Shown here piece by piece: positions 1 to 10,934 of a stretch of 64,000 nt of DNA (its first letter is position 1; the number at the start of each line of letters is the position of its first letter). Below the pieces are notes generated by a model. It ran no database searches and was not told where the DNA came from. It saw only the letters and a program-made list of their open reading frames with translations. The DNA is taken from positions 2,134,028 to 2,198,027 of the forward strand of contig NC_087079.1 of assembly GCF_026151205.1 (NCBI RefSeq), read 5' to 3'. Source of the DNA: Bolinopsis microptera. Lineage: Eukaryota > Ctenophora > Tentaculata > Lobata > Bolinopsidae. Made by a program: the position numbers and the translations under genes.

Positions 1-234
1 GTCAAAAATTCTCATCAAAAATGTAGTAAAGTCTCAAAAAATTAATTAATTAATTTAGCATCTCGTCAAAATGGAATAGTTTAAAATCGGAACAAAATTA
101 ATGGCATATACTATAATAATGTGGAGTCTGCAGTAGTTCATTAAATCAAAAAGACGCAATTCAAAAATTGATAGACTGCATATATAAACAAAAAATGGAC
201 GATTTAAAAATAAAATTCGGGACACCATGAAAAA

Positions 235-1128
235 TTAGCTTCCAGAAACGGAATTCACATTGTTCAGGCCAAACGGATAAAGTGTCTTCCATTTGTTAAT
301 ATAAAACTGTTCTGACTTTCTAATATTATCTGGGGATGTAGAACACAAAATATCAAAATGGAAACTTTCATTGAAATCAGATCTCTCCCTCAAATTATGA
401 ACTGAAAAAAGATGTGCCCCTAAAACATTCTCGTCATCAAAATCTCTGTGGCTCTCAACATTCCCCTTACTACTCGCCTCTAAAATCTCATAATATTTAC
501 TGCGATGACCATTCACACGTTGGCTGAGGCTGGTGACTGTTTTTCCCACGTATACGTTATTAACAGTACAAAGTTTGCACGTCGCGCCGTACACAATGTT
601 GCGTGTCTTACAGTTACCACCTTGAGTTCTGACTGAGTGTCCATTATTGGAGACCATGGAATTGCCACTAACAAGGTGACAAGTTTGGCAGGGTCTGCCT
701 TTCTTCTTCTCACCAGGTTTGGTGCATGGGTCAGTTGTTCTTGACTCTGAACCTAAGGCAAGCTTCTTTCTCTTGAATAAAGTGTCCTTTAAGTTAGGGG
801 CTCGCCTGGTCACCACTTGGAGTTTAGGGATCCTCTCAGGGTTCTCACTGCTCCATGTACGGCTATTTGAGATGATGTTACTGGCCTCTTTAGCCTTTTC
901 CTTGGTTTCCTCATAGCCCGCACCGACTGTAACAAACCATGGTGTGAAAGAAGGGGGACCCTGATCCTTTGCCTTGTACTGTAAAGTTTTTGGTATCGAT
1001 CTGACATCACTGATGACCTCTCTCACCATATCAGTAGGATATGAAGACCGCTCAAAAAACAACTGAAGCTCTGCCAATCTCTCATCCAGCAAGACGTCAT
1101 CATTGATTATCCTTCTGTATCGAAGTGC
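235..1128 (-). mobile_element. Penelope-like element, 5'-truncated: end of RT plus GIY-YIG endonuclease
   Basis: This is the C-terminal part of a Penelope-like retroelement protein, open from about 1128 down to a stop at 235. Upstream of 1092 the frame continues with a sequence like SQALRYRRI, then LDERLAELQLFF, which matches the end of the Penelope-type reverse transcriptase. A basic linker follows, with a CQTC zinc-type pair (C135, C138, counted from codon 1092) and further cysteines at 161, 172 and 175. The GIY-YIG nuclease comes next: Y167, YVGK at 181-184, R192, H197 and E261, ending in a PFGLN motif. The expected catalytic Tyr, Arg and Glu are present, so the nuclease looks intact. The polymerase core is missing, because nothing RT-like is seen above about 1128. 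There is no ATG at 1092 (the codon is TTG). A splice-acceptor-like tract ending in CTCACAG lies just upstream, so an intron boundary is an alternative to simple truncation. Confidence 0.85.
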
Positions 1129-1136
1129 CTGTGAGA

Positions 1137-1160
1137 AGACTAAAATAATTATTTTAGTCT
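1137..1160. repeat. 24-bp perfect palindrome at the broken edge of the Penelope element
   Basis: The 12-bp half AGACTAAAATAA is followed directly by its exact reverse complement. It sits a few bases outside the point where Penelope coding sequence stops. Confidence 0.8.
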
Positions 1161-2000
1161 CTTGAGTCTTGACATCACTTTAGGGTTAGACGGGTTCCTG
1201 CTAGTGCTTTTAACCGGTAACATTTTAGCATTTTGCCCTGTGAAACCTGATTTTTGCCTCGATTATTGGTTTCACAATTCACATTATTACCTTTTCATAT
1301 GAGATTAGTAGAGTAAGTAAGTATCGGTAAGTATTTTATTATTTCTTAGTTACACAGATACTATTCTCAACTAGTGAACTCTCAGGAAATTATAAATAAA
1401 TCAATAATGATACTCAAACTTGTTTAACTTTTAAAACTTCCCGGCCATTTGATAAAACAGTCCTGGTCTGAAGTCATCAATACAAATAATGTAAATGTAT
1501 ACAGCAGTTAACTCATGAGCTCTTATTTAAATGATCATGGTGCACACCCGATGTATTCCCCAACTTTCTATGAGGGCAAATCCTCTGTCCTAATGGCTAT
1601 GAGATGTTTATAGTTGACCAAATTATGACGCTGAACTGTTGATGTTATATGGGGGGACGTGTAGCACTATCTCACTATCATTTGAACATTCATCTTTAGT
1701 AAATGAGCCATTTTGTAGGATATATTATTAAAAGTATTATCTACCAACTATTTACAGAATCCTTTACATATTTTACAAGTTTACACACTGTTTAGAACTG
1801 TTTAACAATGATCTAATTAAGTAATTGGTTACGATCTTGCTGTAATACAGTACTCCGTTATGTCAAAGCATACAGTATACTTTGGCACAAGCTCAATAAA
1901 TGGATTCAGTGACTTATTTAAGAATGCACATAAAAGATAAATAAACAGCATGAAATCTAATTATTAGTTAGGCCAAAAATAATACAATCTCTATGTTCTA
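1161..2000. other. No gene recognised
   Basis: AT-rich sequence between the Penelope fragment and the first CUB exon. It probably includes an intron of the CUB gene, because that exon starts in mid-codon, but no convincing upstream exon was found. Confidence 0.5.
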
Positions 2001-2085
2001 GTAAGAACATAGTTACCAGTAATAACATAGTTACCAGTAATAACATAGTTACCAGTAACCATAGTTACCAGTAAGAACATAGTTA
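2001..2085. repeat. Short tandem repeat, unit about 20 bp
   Basis: About four imperfect copies of a unit based on ACATAGTTACCAGTAA, placed about 80 bp upstream of the splice acceptor of the CUB exon. Confidence 0.75.
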
Positions 2086-2165
2086 GTCAGCAAAACCAGT
2101 TAGCTTGTTGCGCACCTTGTTATCAACCAGTGCTACCAAATCAAATAACCATGCTATTTCAACAG

Positions 2166-4117
2166 GTACAACAACGGTTCATACAACCCCAACACTCACT
2201 GTGAATACGTGATAGATCTCGACCCCGAGTGCGACATCGTCGTCTGTGCTCAATTCGACTTCAGTATGGCCGGAGATGACATGATCAGCATCAGCTCTGT
2301 TGAATCAAACGTACTGTTACTTTTACTGTTACTTTTACTGTTACTTTTACTGTTACTTTTACTGTTACTTTTACTGTTACCTTAACTGTTACATTTACTG
2401 TTACTTTTACTGTTACTTTTACTGTTACTTTTACTGTTACTTTTACTGTTACTTTTACTGTTACTTTTACTGTTACTTTTACTGTTACTTTTACTGTTAC
2501 TTTTACTGTTACTTTTACTGTTACTTTTACTGTTACTTTTACTGTTACTTTTACTGTTACTTTTACTGTTACTTTTACTGTTACTTTTACTGTTACTTTT
2601 ACTGTTACTTTTACTGTTACTTTTACTGTTACTTTTACTGTTACTTTTACTGTTACTTTTACTGTTACTTTTACTGTTACTTTTACTGTTACTTTTACTG
2701 TTACTTTTACTGTTACTTTTACTGTTACTTTTACTGTTACTTTTACTGTTACTTTTACTGTTACTTTTGCTGTTACTTTTGCTGTTACTTTTACTGTTAC
2801 TTTTGCTGTTACTTTTGCTGTTACTTTTACTGTTACTTTTACTGTTACTTTTACTGTTACTTTTACTGTTACTTTTACTGTTACTTTTACTGTTACTTTT
2901 ACTGTTACTTTTACTGTTACTTTTACTGTTACTTTTACTGTTACTTTTACTGTTACTTTTACTGTTACTTTTACTGTTACTTTTACTGTTACTTTTATTG
3001 TTACTTTTACTGTTACTTTTACTGTTACTTTTACTGTTACTTTTACTGTTACTTTTGCTGTTACTTTTACTGTTACTTTTACTGTTACTTTTACTGTTAC
3101 TTTTACTGTTACTTTTACTGTTACTTTTACTGTTACTTTTACTGTTACTTTTACTGTTACTTTTACTGTTACTTTTACTGTTACTTTAACTGTTACATTT
3201 ACTGTTATTTTTGCTGATATTTTTTGATGGCTAGCTTGGCGACACACCACACCTAGGTGGTATCGTTACAATATCTTGCATAAGTTATACCACATACGGC
3301 GGTAGAGGGTGGTACACTCGTGCCTCATATCAGTAGACTAAGTTTACAGACTTGAATCTGCACTATCACTTGGAGCTCTCTCACAAATTCACAACCATTT
3401 CAGATCAAATGGACGGGTGAGAAGCAACCCTTCAACTCCAAAGTGGAAGGTAACAAAGCTTCAGTACGATTCTCCTCGTCAGCTAATGATCCCCCAGAGG
3501 GAAGCAAGTGGTCTCTGGGAATTGTTTGTGTCCCTAAAACTGAGTATAAGTCAGTCTGCGAAGTTTGCGACGGTGAGTTATTAATTAAAACAAACTTCGT
3601 GGACGTGAAATTGAAATTGACGACTTGTAGTACAGTCTTTCTCTTGACTTCCTAATGCACTTTCTATTTAGCGGAAGCCATAAATCAACAAAATTTAAAC
3701 GCGGCTAAATTAAATTTGTTGTAGGAGATCATATACTCAAATAAATGAAGATTTGACGATGCCAAGCTTGCCATGACAGCGAAACTAGAAGACGTTTTAT
3801 AATTGTCAAGGTCTTGACTCATAAATCTTGCCATTTATGGCCTCAACTATGGACTGTGGAGCTCGTGGCATATATAGTGGGAGTCGGGATGATTTAGAAT
3901 TTGCGGTTGAAATCTCGCGGTATTTCCACTGTATACATTGAACGTATTGAGAATTTTTTAAACTGCCAATTTTTAATCACTGCACTGTAATCCGTAACCT
4001 TTTTGTTACAATTCATATCTAAATATTTACCTCATTTTCAATCAAAATATTTCAGAAATCGCAGATGCGCAGGTTGATGGACCGAATGGTGACAACATTC
4101 TGAAAGGTTTAGACTAG
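2166..4117 (+). CDS. CUB-domain protein, 3' part of a multi-exon gene
   Basis: Three exons were read by hand: 2166-2310, 3404-3572 and 4056-4117 (stop TAG at 4115). Acceptors are TTTCAACAG and ATTTCAG, donors are AAC|GTACTG and ACG|GTGAGT, and the phases join exactly (2, 0, 1). The joined protein carries one CUB domain. The first half has NPNTHCEYVID and a CDIVVCAQFDF strand; the second half has VRFSSSANDPPEGSKW. A short cysteine-containing tail follows, ending NILKGLD. CUB domains are extracellular beta-sandwich modules, so a secreted or cell-surface protein is inferred. The first exon starts in mid-codon, so the 5' part lies upstream and was not found. The intron between exons 1 and 2 is almost filled by a 12-bp minisatellite. 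A polyadenylation signal follows at 4268. Confidence 0.75.
2312..3217. repeat. 12-bp minisatellite, about 75 copies, in a CUB-gene intron
   Basis: Unit TACTGTTACTTT, nearly homogeneous, with scattered variants (TTTTGC around 2767-2820, TTTTAT near 2996, TTTAAC at both ends). The array starts directly after the GT of the splice donor at 2311. Because 12 is a multiple of 3, long frames stay open on both strands (Val-Lys-Val-Thr, Tyr-Cys-Tyr-Phe and poly-Leu); these are not genes. Confidence 0.95.
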
Positions 4118-4267
4118 AGAACGTCACACGATAATGGACAAATTTTCATGGACATTTGAGGGCCATGCTAGAACTGGACTAAAGTAGATGTTTATAATCA
4201 CGAGCTATATCTTGAAGTGATGTTCAGATTTGCTTTTAAAATATATAAATTTCGATTTTAGTAACTA

Positions 4268-4273
4268 AATAAA
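4268..4273 (+). promoter_or_regulatory. Polyadenylation signal AATAAA of the CUB gene
   Basis: AATAAA lies about 150 bp after the stop codon of the CUB gene, a normal 3' UTR distance. Confidence 0.55.
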
Positions 4274-4790
4274 AAGATATGTGAAGTCAATTGATATCTT
4301 ATAATGATAATCATTGATTTGGAGGATAATTTTGAGTCCCCCACTTTTAGATTTAGATTTCACTTGTTTGCTTCGCACTTTATTCCGTGTTCAATTATTT
4401 TAATTAGTTTTGACCCAGGTTAACTAAAAAATTGTTGATTAAAACTATGGTTTAAATGCTATGCTGACAACTTCGAAACATTATACAATAGCAGTACAAT
4501 AAACTTTGATTACTTGGTCGACTCAAAAACTTATCAATAATCATTGAACGCTGCTCAGTGCTCAAACCTCGTCGATTGAAATAATTCCAAAATTACCAAC
4601 AAAATCCTACAACTAAAAGTTAAATAGTCCTTAAGTCCTGCATCAGATACACATTACACAACTCGTATCAAAATGCTCAGTTAGTTGAACATTTCAACTG
4701 CAGATCTCACAGTGACACCCTCCTATACCACTGATATCTGAAATACCAGGAGTTCCCACGTCGTATTACCACTCCCAGTAGTTGTTTGTG
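4274..4790. other. Intergenic, convergent 3' ends
   Basis: Between the 3' ends of two convergent genes. On the minus strand an AATAAA (complement at about 4379-4384) could serve the small secreted-protein gene. Nothing else is seen. Confidence 0.5.
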
Positions 4791-5968
4791 TCATATCTCC
4801 TCGTTCAGTGTCCACATTACCGGCCCCAACATTCCTGGAAGTTTTATAATCTTAGCGTTTTATTTCTTAAAATTGTTCAAAATATTAGTAACTATACTTA
4901 TTTCTATAATAGTATAATGGTCGGGAGACGGCAAAATAAGGTCCGGAGGTCACGTGTTGGAGACACGTGTAAGATTTGAAGGTCACGTGTTGGAGGCACG
5001 TGTAAGATTTGACGATCACGTGTTGGAGACACGTGTAAGATTTGAAGGTCACGCGTTGGAGGCACGTGTAAGATTTGAAGGTCACGTTTTGGAGACACGT
5101 GTAAGATTTGAAGGTCACGTGTTGGAGACACGTGTAAGATTTGAAGGTCACGTGTTGGAAACACGTGTAAGATTTGAAGGTCACGTGTTGGAGGCACGTG
5201 TAAGATTTGACGATCACGTGTTGGAGACACGTGTAAGATTTGAAGGTCACGTGTTGGAGGCACGTGTAAGATTTGAAGGTCACGTGTTGGAGGCACGTGT
5301 AAGATTTGAAGGTCACGTGTTGGAGACACGTGTAAGATTTGGATAAAACTCACCTTCCTCCTCGTTGTTGAAATGCACTATCGTGTCCAGGTTATCTGTG
5401 TTATCAAAATCAAGCAACATATCTGAAAGTAAGACAACTATTAGAAAACTGTAGAATGACGAGAGTTTTTCCCTTTGTCCCTAATTCTACAACTAACGAG
5501 GATTTGTTCAAGTTTGCGCTACAACCACAATGAGCACAGTATATAGTACCACCAATTATATTTAATTTAAGTAGTACCACCAATATTTTTTAATTTCTCA
5601 AGAAAATAATTTTGACCATTGTCCCGCTTAAACGTTTTTTCCCTTTTACTCAGTGCCACAAATATTAAGAAAAATATCAAAATGCGGATGTTTGCAAATG
5701 TCTGTGTTTATTAACTCACGTTTTGAAATATCGTCTTCCTTTGTTCCAAGAGCATCCTTTACTGACTTCGCTGTGATTTGTAGACCCAGGAAACTGAGAT
5801 AGAAAGTGTAAGATTAGTAAGTATTAGGAAACGGAACTTGAAGTAACCTGGTAACTTAACTTGGAGTAACCAGATCTGGAGTTACCAGGTAACATTATCG
5901 TGATGTGCGGTATACTTATTAAAGATTACTTACTAGGTTGCTATAAGAACGATGAGGATGCGAACCAT
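4791..5968 (-). CDS. Predicted small secreted protein (about 73 aa), four exons
   Basis: Not a recognised family. Exons on the minus strand are 5991-5934 (ATG at 5968-5966), 5793-5720, 5422-5354 and 4834-4791 (stop TGA at 4793). All junctions have AG acceptors and GTAAGT or GTGAGT donors, and the phases fit throughout. The protein starts MVRILIVLIATYFLGLQ, a typical signal peptide, with cleavage likely near ITAKS. It continues with an acidic, hydrophilic region (KDALGTKEDDISK, LDFDNTDNLDTIVHF) and ends GPVMWTLNEEI. There is no cysteine and no clear dibasic processing site. The first exon follows an acceptor and its frame stays open above the ATG, so an upstream exon is possible. The last intron holds the 33-bp minisatellite, which starts 10 bp from the donor. 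Consistent exon phases make a real gene likely; the function is unknown. Confidence 0.55.
4948..5343. repeat. 33-bp minisatellite, 12 units, CACGTG-rich
   Basis: Twelve contiguous 33-bp units. A typical unit has two CACGTG palindromes, TCACGTGTTGG and GACACGTGTAAG; units 4 and 5 have lost the first one, leaving 22 in about 400 bp. Units 2-3 and 8-9 share the same variant pair (TTTGAC then GATCACG), which points to duplication of a block. Frames are open on both strands only because 33 is a multiple of 3. There are no variable spacers, so it is not a CRISPR. Confidence 0.95.
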
Positions 5969-6607
5969 TTGCACGAAACTGATCTCCCAACCTGAAATAA
6001 AGTTTAGGACCGTCTTTCTTTTATATTTGTCCCGCATCATCAAGTAGTGAGGATAAATCCGAGTGCTTGACATTTGTTTATTACTTGAGTATTAACTAAA
6101 CAATAAGTAAATGTCAAGTTCTATGACGTAGTCAGTAACAGATGCAACATATTAACTTGGTTAGTGGTACTATCAATTTGGTGGGACAGCTGCGATATTG
6201 CATGCTGGTACAATGTGGTAAGTGCTCTCAATTAAATTAACAATAAATAACAAACATCTGCAATAGTATTAGTACAGTTCAGCTGAGTGAACATTGCATC
6301 ACTTTTAAAAAATGGGAGACTGTCCTAGGTATGGTTATTTTTCAACCAAACACATGTCACCTTGCCACACAAAATTGGAATTCGAATGGCCAATTTAGTG
6401 TACCACAGCAGCTTAGCAGAAACAAATAAAGGCTAGGCCCTTTAACAGCCATACTTTTTTATCAAGACACTTATTTTACTTCGGTGTATTCCAACAGCCA
6501 CATTGTTACACAAGTGCAACCAGCCAATTACAGGAAGCCGAAGGATTTATTTGGCCAGTGACGGTTAAGGTAGTGTGTACCATACTTTCTTCGCCCGAGA
6601 CTTTGCT

Positions 6608-6812
6608 GCAATGTGCAACTCCTCATTTAACCCTCACACCCGATTTCTCGAATATTCGGGGGGCTGACCGGGGGGCTGCATAGACCACTCAGGATCCTTA
6701 GCTGAACGTCAACGACGCTCACCCCACGACCAGGCAGACAGTGGGATTTGAACTCGCAACCTTACGATTGTAAACTTAAAGCTGGCGTTCTAACCAACTG
6801 CGCTACCTGGCC
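6608..6812 (-). mobile_element. tRNA-derived SINE
   Basis: Read on the minus strand, the head at 6812-6728 resembles a tRNA: acceptor GGCCAGG pairs with CCTGGTC, with an A-box-like TAGCGCAGTTGG and a B-box-like GAGTTCAAATCC. The D and anticodon stems are imperfect and there is an extra tail, so it is a SINE rather than a working tRNA. The body runs on to about 6608. Part of that body (CTCCTCATTTAACCCTCA and the adjoining ACCG...GCAT stretch) recurs at 53431-53492, which supports a dispersed family. Confidence 0.7.
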
Positions 6813-7360
6813 TTATTATCATGATTATATTTGGTTTGCAATCTTCATGGCCCAATTATACCAAAGCAAAGCTAGGCGCGTCGCACGATTTTTATCTCTC
6901 AAAATTTCGAGCATGGACTTTGTTTAATCAAACTTTAACTACAAACTAGTCTTTCAAACTTTGTAAATCGGCGTTAAATTATTTCATTTTCTGGTCGCCC
7001 AAAACAAAATTTATGTCACAACCAATTAAATAGGCGATCACAATTTGGAAAATTGCAAAATATGGGTTTTTATTATGCATTACCTTATAAGACCAATAAT
7101 TTTGGTTCACAATAAATTGGTTACCATAATTTTAGTCACAAACTTCGCAAATTTTTAGTCTACAACTCACATTTTTTGACTTTTCGAGACCATTTACCAT
7201 TCCATTTATTCGATTTTTTATTATTTATTAAGCTAGTTTTTTCCCCGATTTTGAACATTAAACTTCAAGTTTAAACTTGTATCGTCGGGGGCGCAAATAT
7301 ACCGAGCCCATGTCGATCTATTCCACTTCAAATAACACCCGTGTTCCGTTACTTTGATTT
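6813..7360. other. No gene recognised
   Basis: AT-rich intergenic sequence. No splice-consistent exon or repeat was seen. Confidence 0.4.
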
Positions 7361-7530
7361 CCTAACCCTAACTTATAATTATATTAACCATTACCCCGAT
7401 ATTATATAACCATAACCCTAATCTTATCTCTAACTCTAACCCTGCCCTATAAGTACAACCCTATAAAACGGAAACCCAGCCGGCCTAGGCCTAGTTAACC
7501 CAAACCCTAAACCTAACTCTAACCAATAAA
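7361..7530. repeat. Degenerate CCCTAA-like tract
   Basis: Scattered AACCCTAAC, TAACCCTAA and CTAACTCTAACC motifs resemble decayed interstitial telomeric repeats (CCCTAA strand). Copies are irregular and broken up, so this could also be simple low-complexity sequence. Confidence 0.4.
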
Positions 7531-7564
7531 TAGACTGAAAATAAATTAACAAATTAGACGCCGA

Positions 7565-7619
7565 CAAATTTTGTTTTAATAAATTTTGTTTTAACATTTA
7601 ATAAATTTTGTTTTAATAA
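7565..7619. repeat. AATAAATTTTGTTTT repeats flanking the foldback composite (left)
   Basis: About three copies of AATAAATTTTGTTTT. Matching copies in the same orientation lie on the other side of the composite at 11467-11528. TTGTTTTAATAA directly abuts both outer edges, as a target-site duplication would. Confidence 0.7.
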
Positions 7620-8127
7620 TTTGACCAAAACCCATAATCATGGGTAGAGTGGACCGCTGCCAGTGTCTCTCTTTCCCAAACAAAAGGAAATGATATTAAT
7701 TTGATTGACCGTTCTCAAATGCAAAATGATACCGAGAATGAAATCGGTCGCTCGCTTTTCCCATTCATTCACGGCTTACGAATTGTAATAAGTTTCGATT
7801 GATTAGGTACATCAATCAGATGCTGTAAAAATCTCTTCGGGTTGCGTTCGGGTCGATACCTAGTATTTCGGGGTAAGGGTGGTAGTTATTACTTATTGAA
7901 TTAGCTGAAGTTTATTGAATCTTTATTGCCGAGTACAGCTGCCTTTGGGTAGTTCTTCTTAATCTATTACAATTGTAAATGAATGGGAAAAGCGAGCGAC
8001 CGATTTCATTCTCGGTATCATTTTGCATTTGAGAACGGTCAATCAAATTAATATCATTTCCTTTTGTTTGGGAAAGAGAGACACTGGCAGCGGTCCACTC
8101 TACCCATGATTATGGGTTTTGGTCAAA
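7620..8127. mobile_element. Foldback element A with 150-bp perfect inverted arms
   Basis: The left arm at 7620-7769 and right arm at 7978-8127 are exact reverse complements over 150 bp by direct comparison. They start TTTGACCAAAACCCATAA. A 208-bp unique centre separates them. No ORF is carried. A second copy of the family is at 10593-10926. Confidence 0.9.
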
Positions 8128-9150
8128 TATCATCTCTTTTTGATTATAATGTCAGGGTACTTTATAAAGTCGAAATATAAATTGATATCTTCATTAATAA
8201 GGAGGAAGTTTCAACAATTTCGAAATTTTTCCTTTAAAAACATTTCCTTGTGTTTAGGTAAGCATATCGGTCGATCACTGACTGAATATGCCACTTAATA
8301 CTCATTGAAGTTGGCATTAAATTCATTTATAATGACATTAAACTGTCGTGGCAAAGCAGAATTTGTTGGAAATCACGAATGAGCAAAATTCTCACCTTTC
8401 GCACGTGCAAACTTTGAGCGGACGTTGCGTGCGAATCCAATATTGAATCGCCGTAAATTTTTGCATGTAATTGTTTTATATATAGCTTGATAAGCACGCA
8501 AAGTTTCAAAGTATTTCAAGAAGAACTGTAATCACAACGGCACTCTAAAGTTGACAGAAAATGACGAAAACAGCAATTTTCAGTGATTTTAGCAATTTTT
8601 TATCAATTTGGGCGTGTCCCCACGTGTGCAACTTTTCGATTTTTAACTTTTAAACTAGCCTAATGCACAATTTATACCTATAGGAAGCAGAACTGAGCTC
8701 CACAACCCAAGGTATGGCCCAACACCAGAGAATACTAAATCGCAAAATTGACGTTTTTATAAAATAATTCTTGAAAAAAGCACAAACTTCAATGACGAAT
8801 ATCTTTATGAAGGAGCAAGCTAGAAAAACTTTCCGGTAGATTTTCAGAATGCTTGAACAATTATCTAAGGAGAAAATTTCCTCAGATTTTGAATACAATT
8901 ATTTTTTAATGGTGTAAAATCATTTTAAAAAGTTATTACTTTGTCAAAAATCAAGTTTTAAAAACGGTTAACTTGATGACGTCATCAAGGGGTGTTCATG
9001 ACGTCAAATAATTTGTTTATACAATGTAAACTAAAGTGTAAACAATTATTTTCAAGACCTGTGGTCGGAAATGGCTGTATCTTTTATACTTTTGAATCTA
9101 TGGACAATTAAATACAGGCTACAATTGACTGGCAAAGCGTCTATCCCTGA
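8128..9150. repeat. Arm X of a large imperfect palindrome
   Basis: This segment recurs in inverted orientation at about 9600-10592. Anchors include CGCACGTGCAAACTTTGAGC, GATGACGTCATCAAG and ATACTTTTGAATCTA. The two arms differ by many substitutions and small indels. With elements A and B at the outer ends, it forms a hairpin of about 3.3 kb. No gene is seen; short frames here are chance. Confidence 0.85.
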
Positions 9151-9159
9151 ATATATATA

Positions 9160-9590
9160 TCACAATGCTGGCAAGCATTACCGTCGCCCTTATATTCACA
9201 ATACTATTTACCCCCTATACTAGTATATCCCCTTTATTGTTTTCCAGGCATTAAGACTCATCGAAAGTAGTTCAGCAGGCATATTTAAGTTCAAACATTC
9301 TAATTCAATGTTAAAGATGACAGGAATAAGAAATAGTTATGTGGAGGTTTTTAAGAAATTTGCGCAAAATACGCGCCAGCATGTAATACGAAATTAGGTA
9401 AAAAACCCAAAATCGCCATATTCAGGTGCCTTAAAAACCATGTTAAAATTGAGTTAGAGATATGAAACTTTGCAGGGCGTCTAGACCTTGTCCAAATCGA
9501 CTGTAAAAAAAATTTCATGTTTCAGGAGTATCGGGAAGTGGGTTTTCTGGAACCCCTGTTTTACAACAGATTGTCGTGAAGTATATATAC
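9160..9590. repeat. Segment Y, inverted copy at 10935-11466
   Basis: Starts ATCACAATGCTGGCAAGCA and contains CATTAAGACTCATCG, GATGACAGGAATAAG and CCAAAATCGCCATATTCAGG. All recur inverted at 10935-11466, whose outer edge reads TGCTTGCCAGCACTGTGAT. Y forms the loop of the X palindrome and may also be the left terminal repeat of an element ending at 11466. Confidence 0.8.
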
Positions 9591-9599
9591 TATATATAT

Positions 9600-10592
9600 A
9601 TGTATGTATAGACGCTTTTGCAGTCAATTATAGCCTACATTTAAGTGTCCGTAGATTCAAAAGTATAAAAGATACAGTCATTTCGAACCACAGGTCTTGA
9701 AGATAATCGTTTACACTCCAGTTTCCATTATATCAAAAAATAATTTAACGTCATCATCATCACTTGATGACGTCATCAAGTTAAGTGTTTTTAAAACTTG
9801 GTTTTTAACAAAATAACAACTTTTCAAATCGATTTTAAATCATTAAGGAGTAATTTTATTCAAAATCTGAGGACATTTTCATATTAGATAATTGTTCAAG
9901 CATTCTGAAAATCTACCGGAAAGTTTTCCTATCTTGCTCCTTCATAAAGATATTCGCTATTGAAGTTAGTGCTTTTTTGAAGAATAATTTTATAAAAATA
10001 CAAAAGTTGTGAATTAGTATTCTCTGGTGTTGGGCCATCCCTTGGGTTGTGGAGCTCGATTGTGCTTCCTAAAGGTCTAAATTGTGTTATAGGCTAGTTT
10101 TAAAGTTGAAAATCGAAAAGTTGCACACGTGGGGACACGCCCAAATTGATAGAAAATTGCTAAAATTACTGAAAATTGCTGTTTTCACCATTTTTATCAA
10201 CTTTGGAGTCCCGTTGTGATCCAAGTTCTATATGAAATCTCCTGAAACTTTGCATGCTTATTAAATTATATATAAAATACTGCTATGCAAAAATTTACGG
10301 TGATTCAATATTGTATGCGCACGCAACGTCCGCTCAAAGTTTGCACGTGCGAAAGGTGAGAATTTTGCTCATTCGTGATCTCGAATAAATTCTGCTTTCC
10401 CGCGATATTTAAATGGGATTATATATGAATTTAATGCCAACTTGAATGAGTAAAAAGTGCCATATTCAGTCAGGTAAAATTTCGAAATCGATGAAATTAC
10501 CTCCTAATTATTAATATAAATATTAATGAAGTTATGAGTTTACATTTCAGCTTTGTAAATTATCCTGACATTATAATCAAAAAGAGATGATA
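9600..10592. repeat. Arm X' (inverted copy of 8128-9150)
   Basis: Reverse-complement copy of arm X, ending GAGATGATA directly before element B. That mirrors the junction of element A with arm X. Confidence 0.85.
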
Positions 10593-10926
10593 TTTGACCA
10601 AAACCCATAATCATGGGTAGAGTGTACCGCTGCCAGTGTCTCTCTTTTCCAAACAAAAGGAAATGATATTAATTTGAATAACCGTCCGCAAATGCAAATT
10701 GATACCGAGAATGAAATCGGTCGCTCGCTTTTTCCATTCGATCACGGCTTACGAATTGTAATTGGTAATAAAGCTTATTGATTAGAAAAAGCGAGCGACC
10801 GATTTCATTCTCGGTATCAATTTGCATTTGCGGACGGTTATTCAAATTAATATCATTTCCTTTTGTTTGGAAAAGAGAGACACTGGCAGCGGTACACTCT
10901 ACCCATGATTATGGGTTTTGGTCAAA
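10593..10926. mobile_element. Foldback element B with 142-bp perfect inverted arms
   Basis: Arms at 10593-10734 and 10785-10926 are exact reverse complements over 142 bp, with a 50-bp centre. Compared with element A, the arm differs at about 8 positions, yet both arms of B share every change. Confidence 0.9.
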
Positions 10927-10934
10927 TATATGTA

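Noticed and set aside
2291-3250. Open frames of about 300 codons on both strands (Val-Lys-Val-Thr, Tyr-Cys-Tyr-Phe, poly-Leu)
   Set aside because: They are translations of the 12-bp intronic minisatellite; period 12 keeps frames open by arithmetic.
4690-4834. Alternative frame of the secreted-gene last exon (NVGAGNVDTERGD...)
   Set aside because: It needs a donor phase that the preceding exon does not provide; the other frame fits and ends at TGA.
4948-5343. CRISPR-like array
   Set aside because: Units are contiguous with no unique spacers, and the context is an animal genome.
4885-5353. Repetitive open frames of about 130-150 codons
   Set aside because: Products of the 33-bp minisatellite, in an intron of the small secreted gene.
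7361-7530. True telomere or chromosome end
   Set aside because: Repeats are irregular, interrupted and internal to the window with unrelated sequence on both sides.
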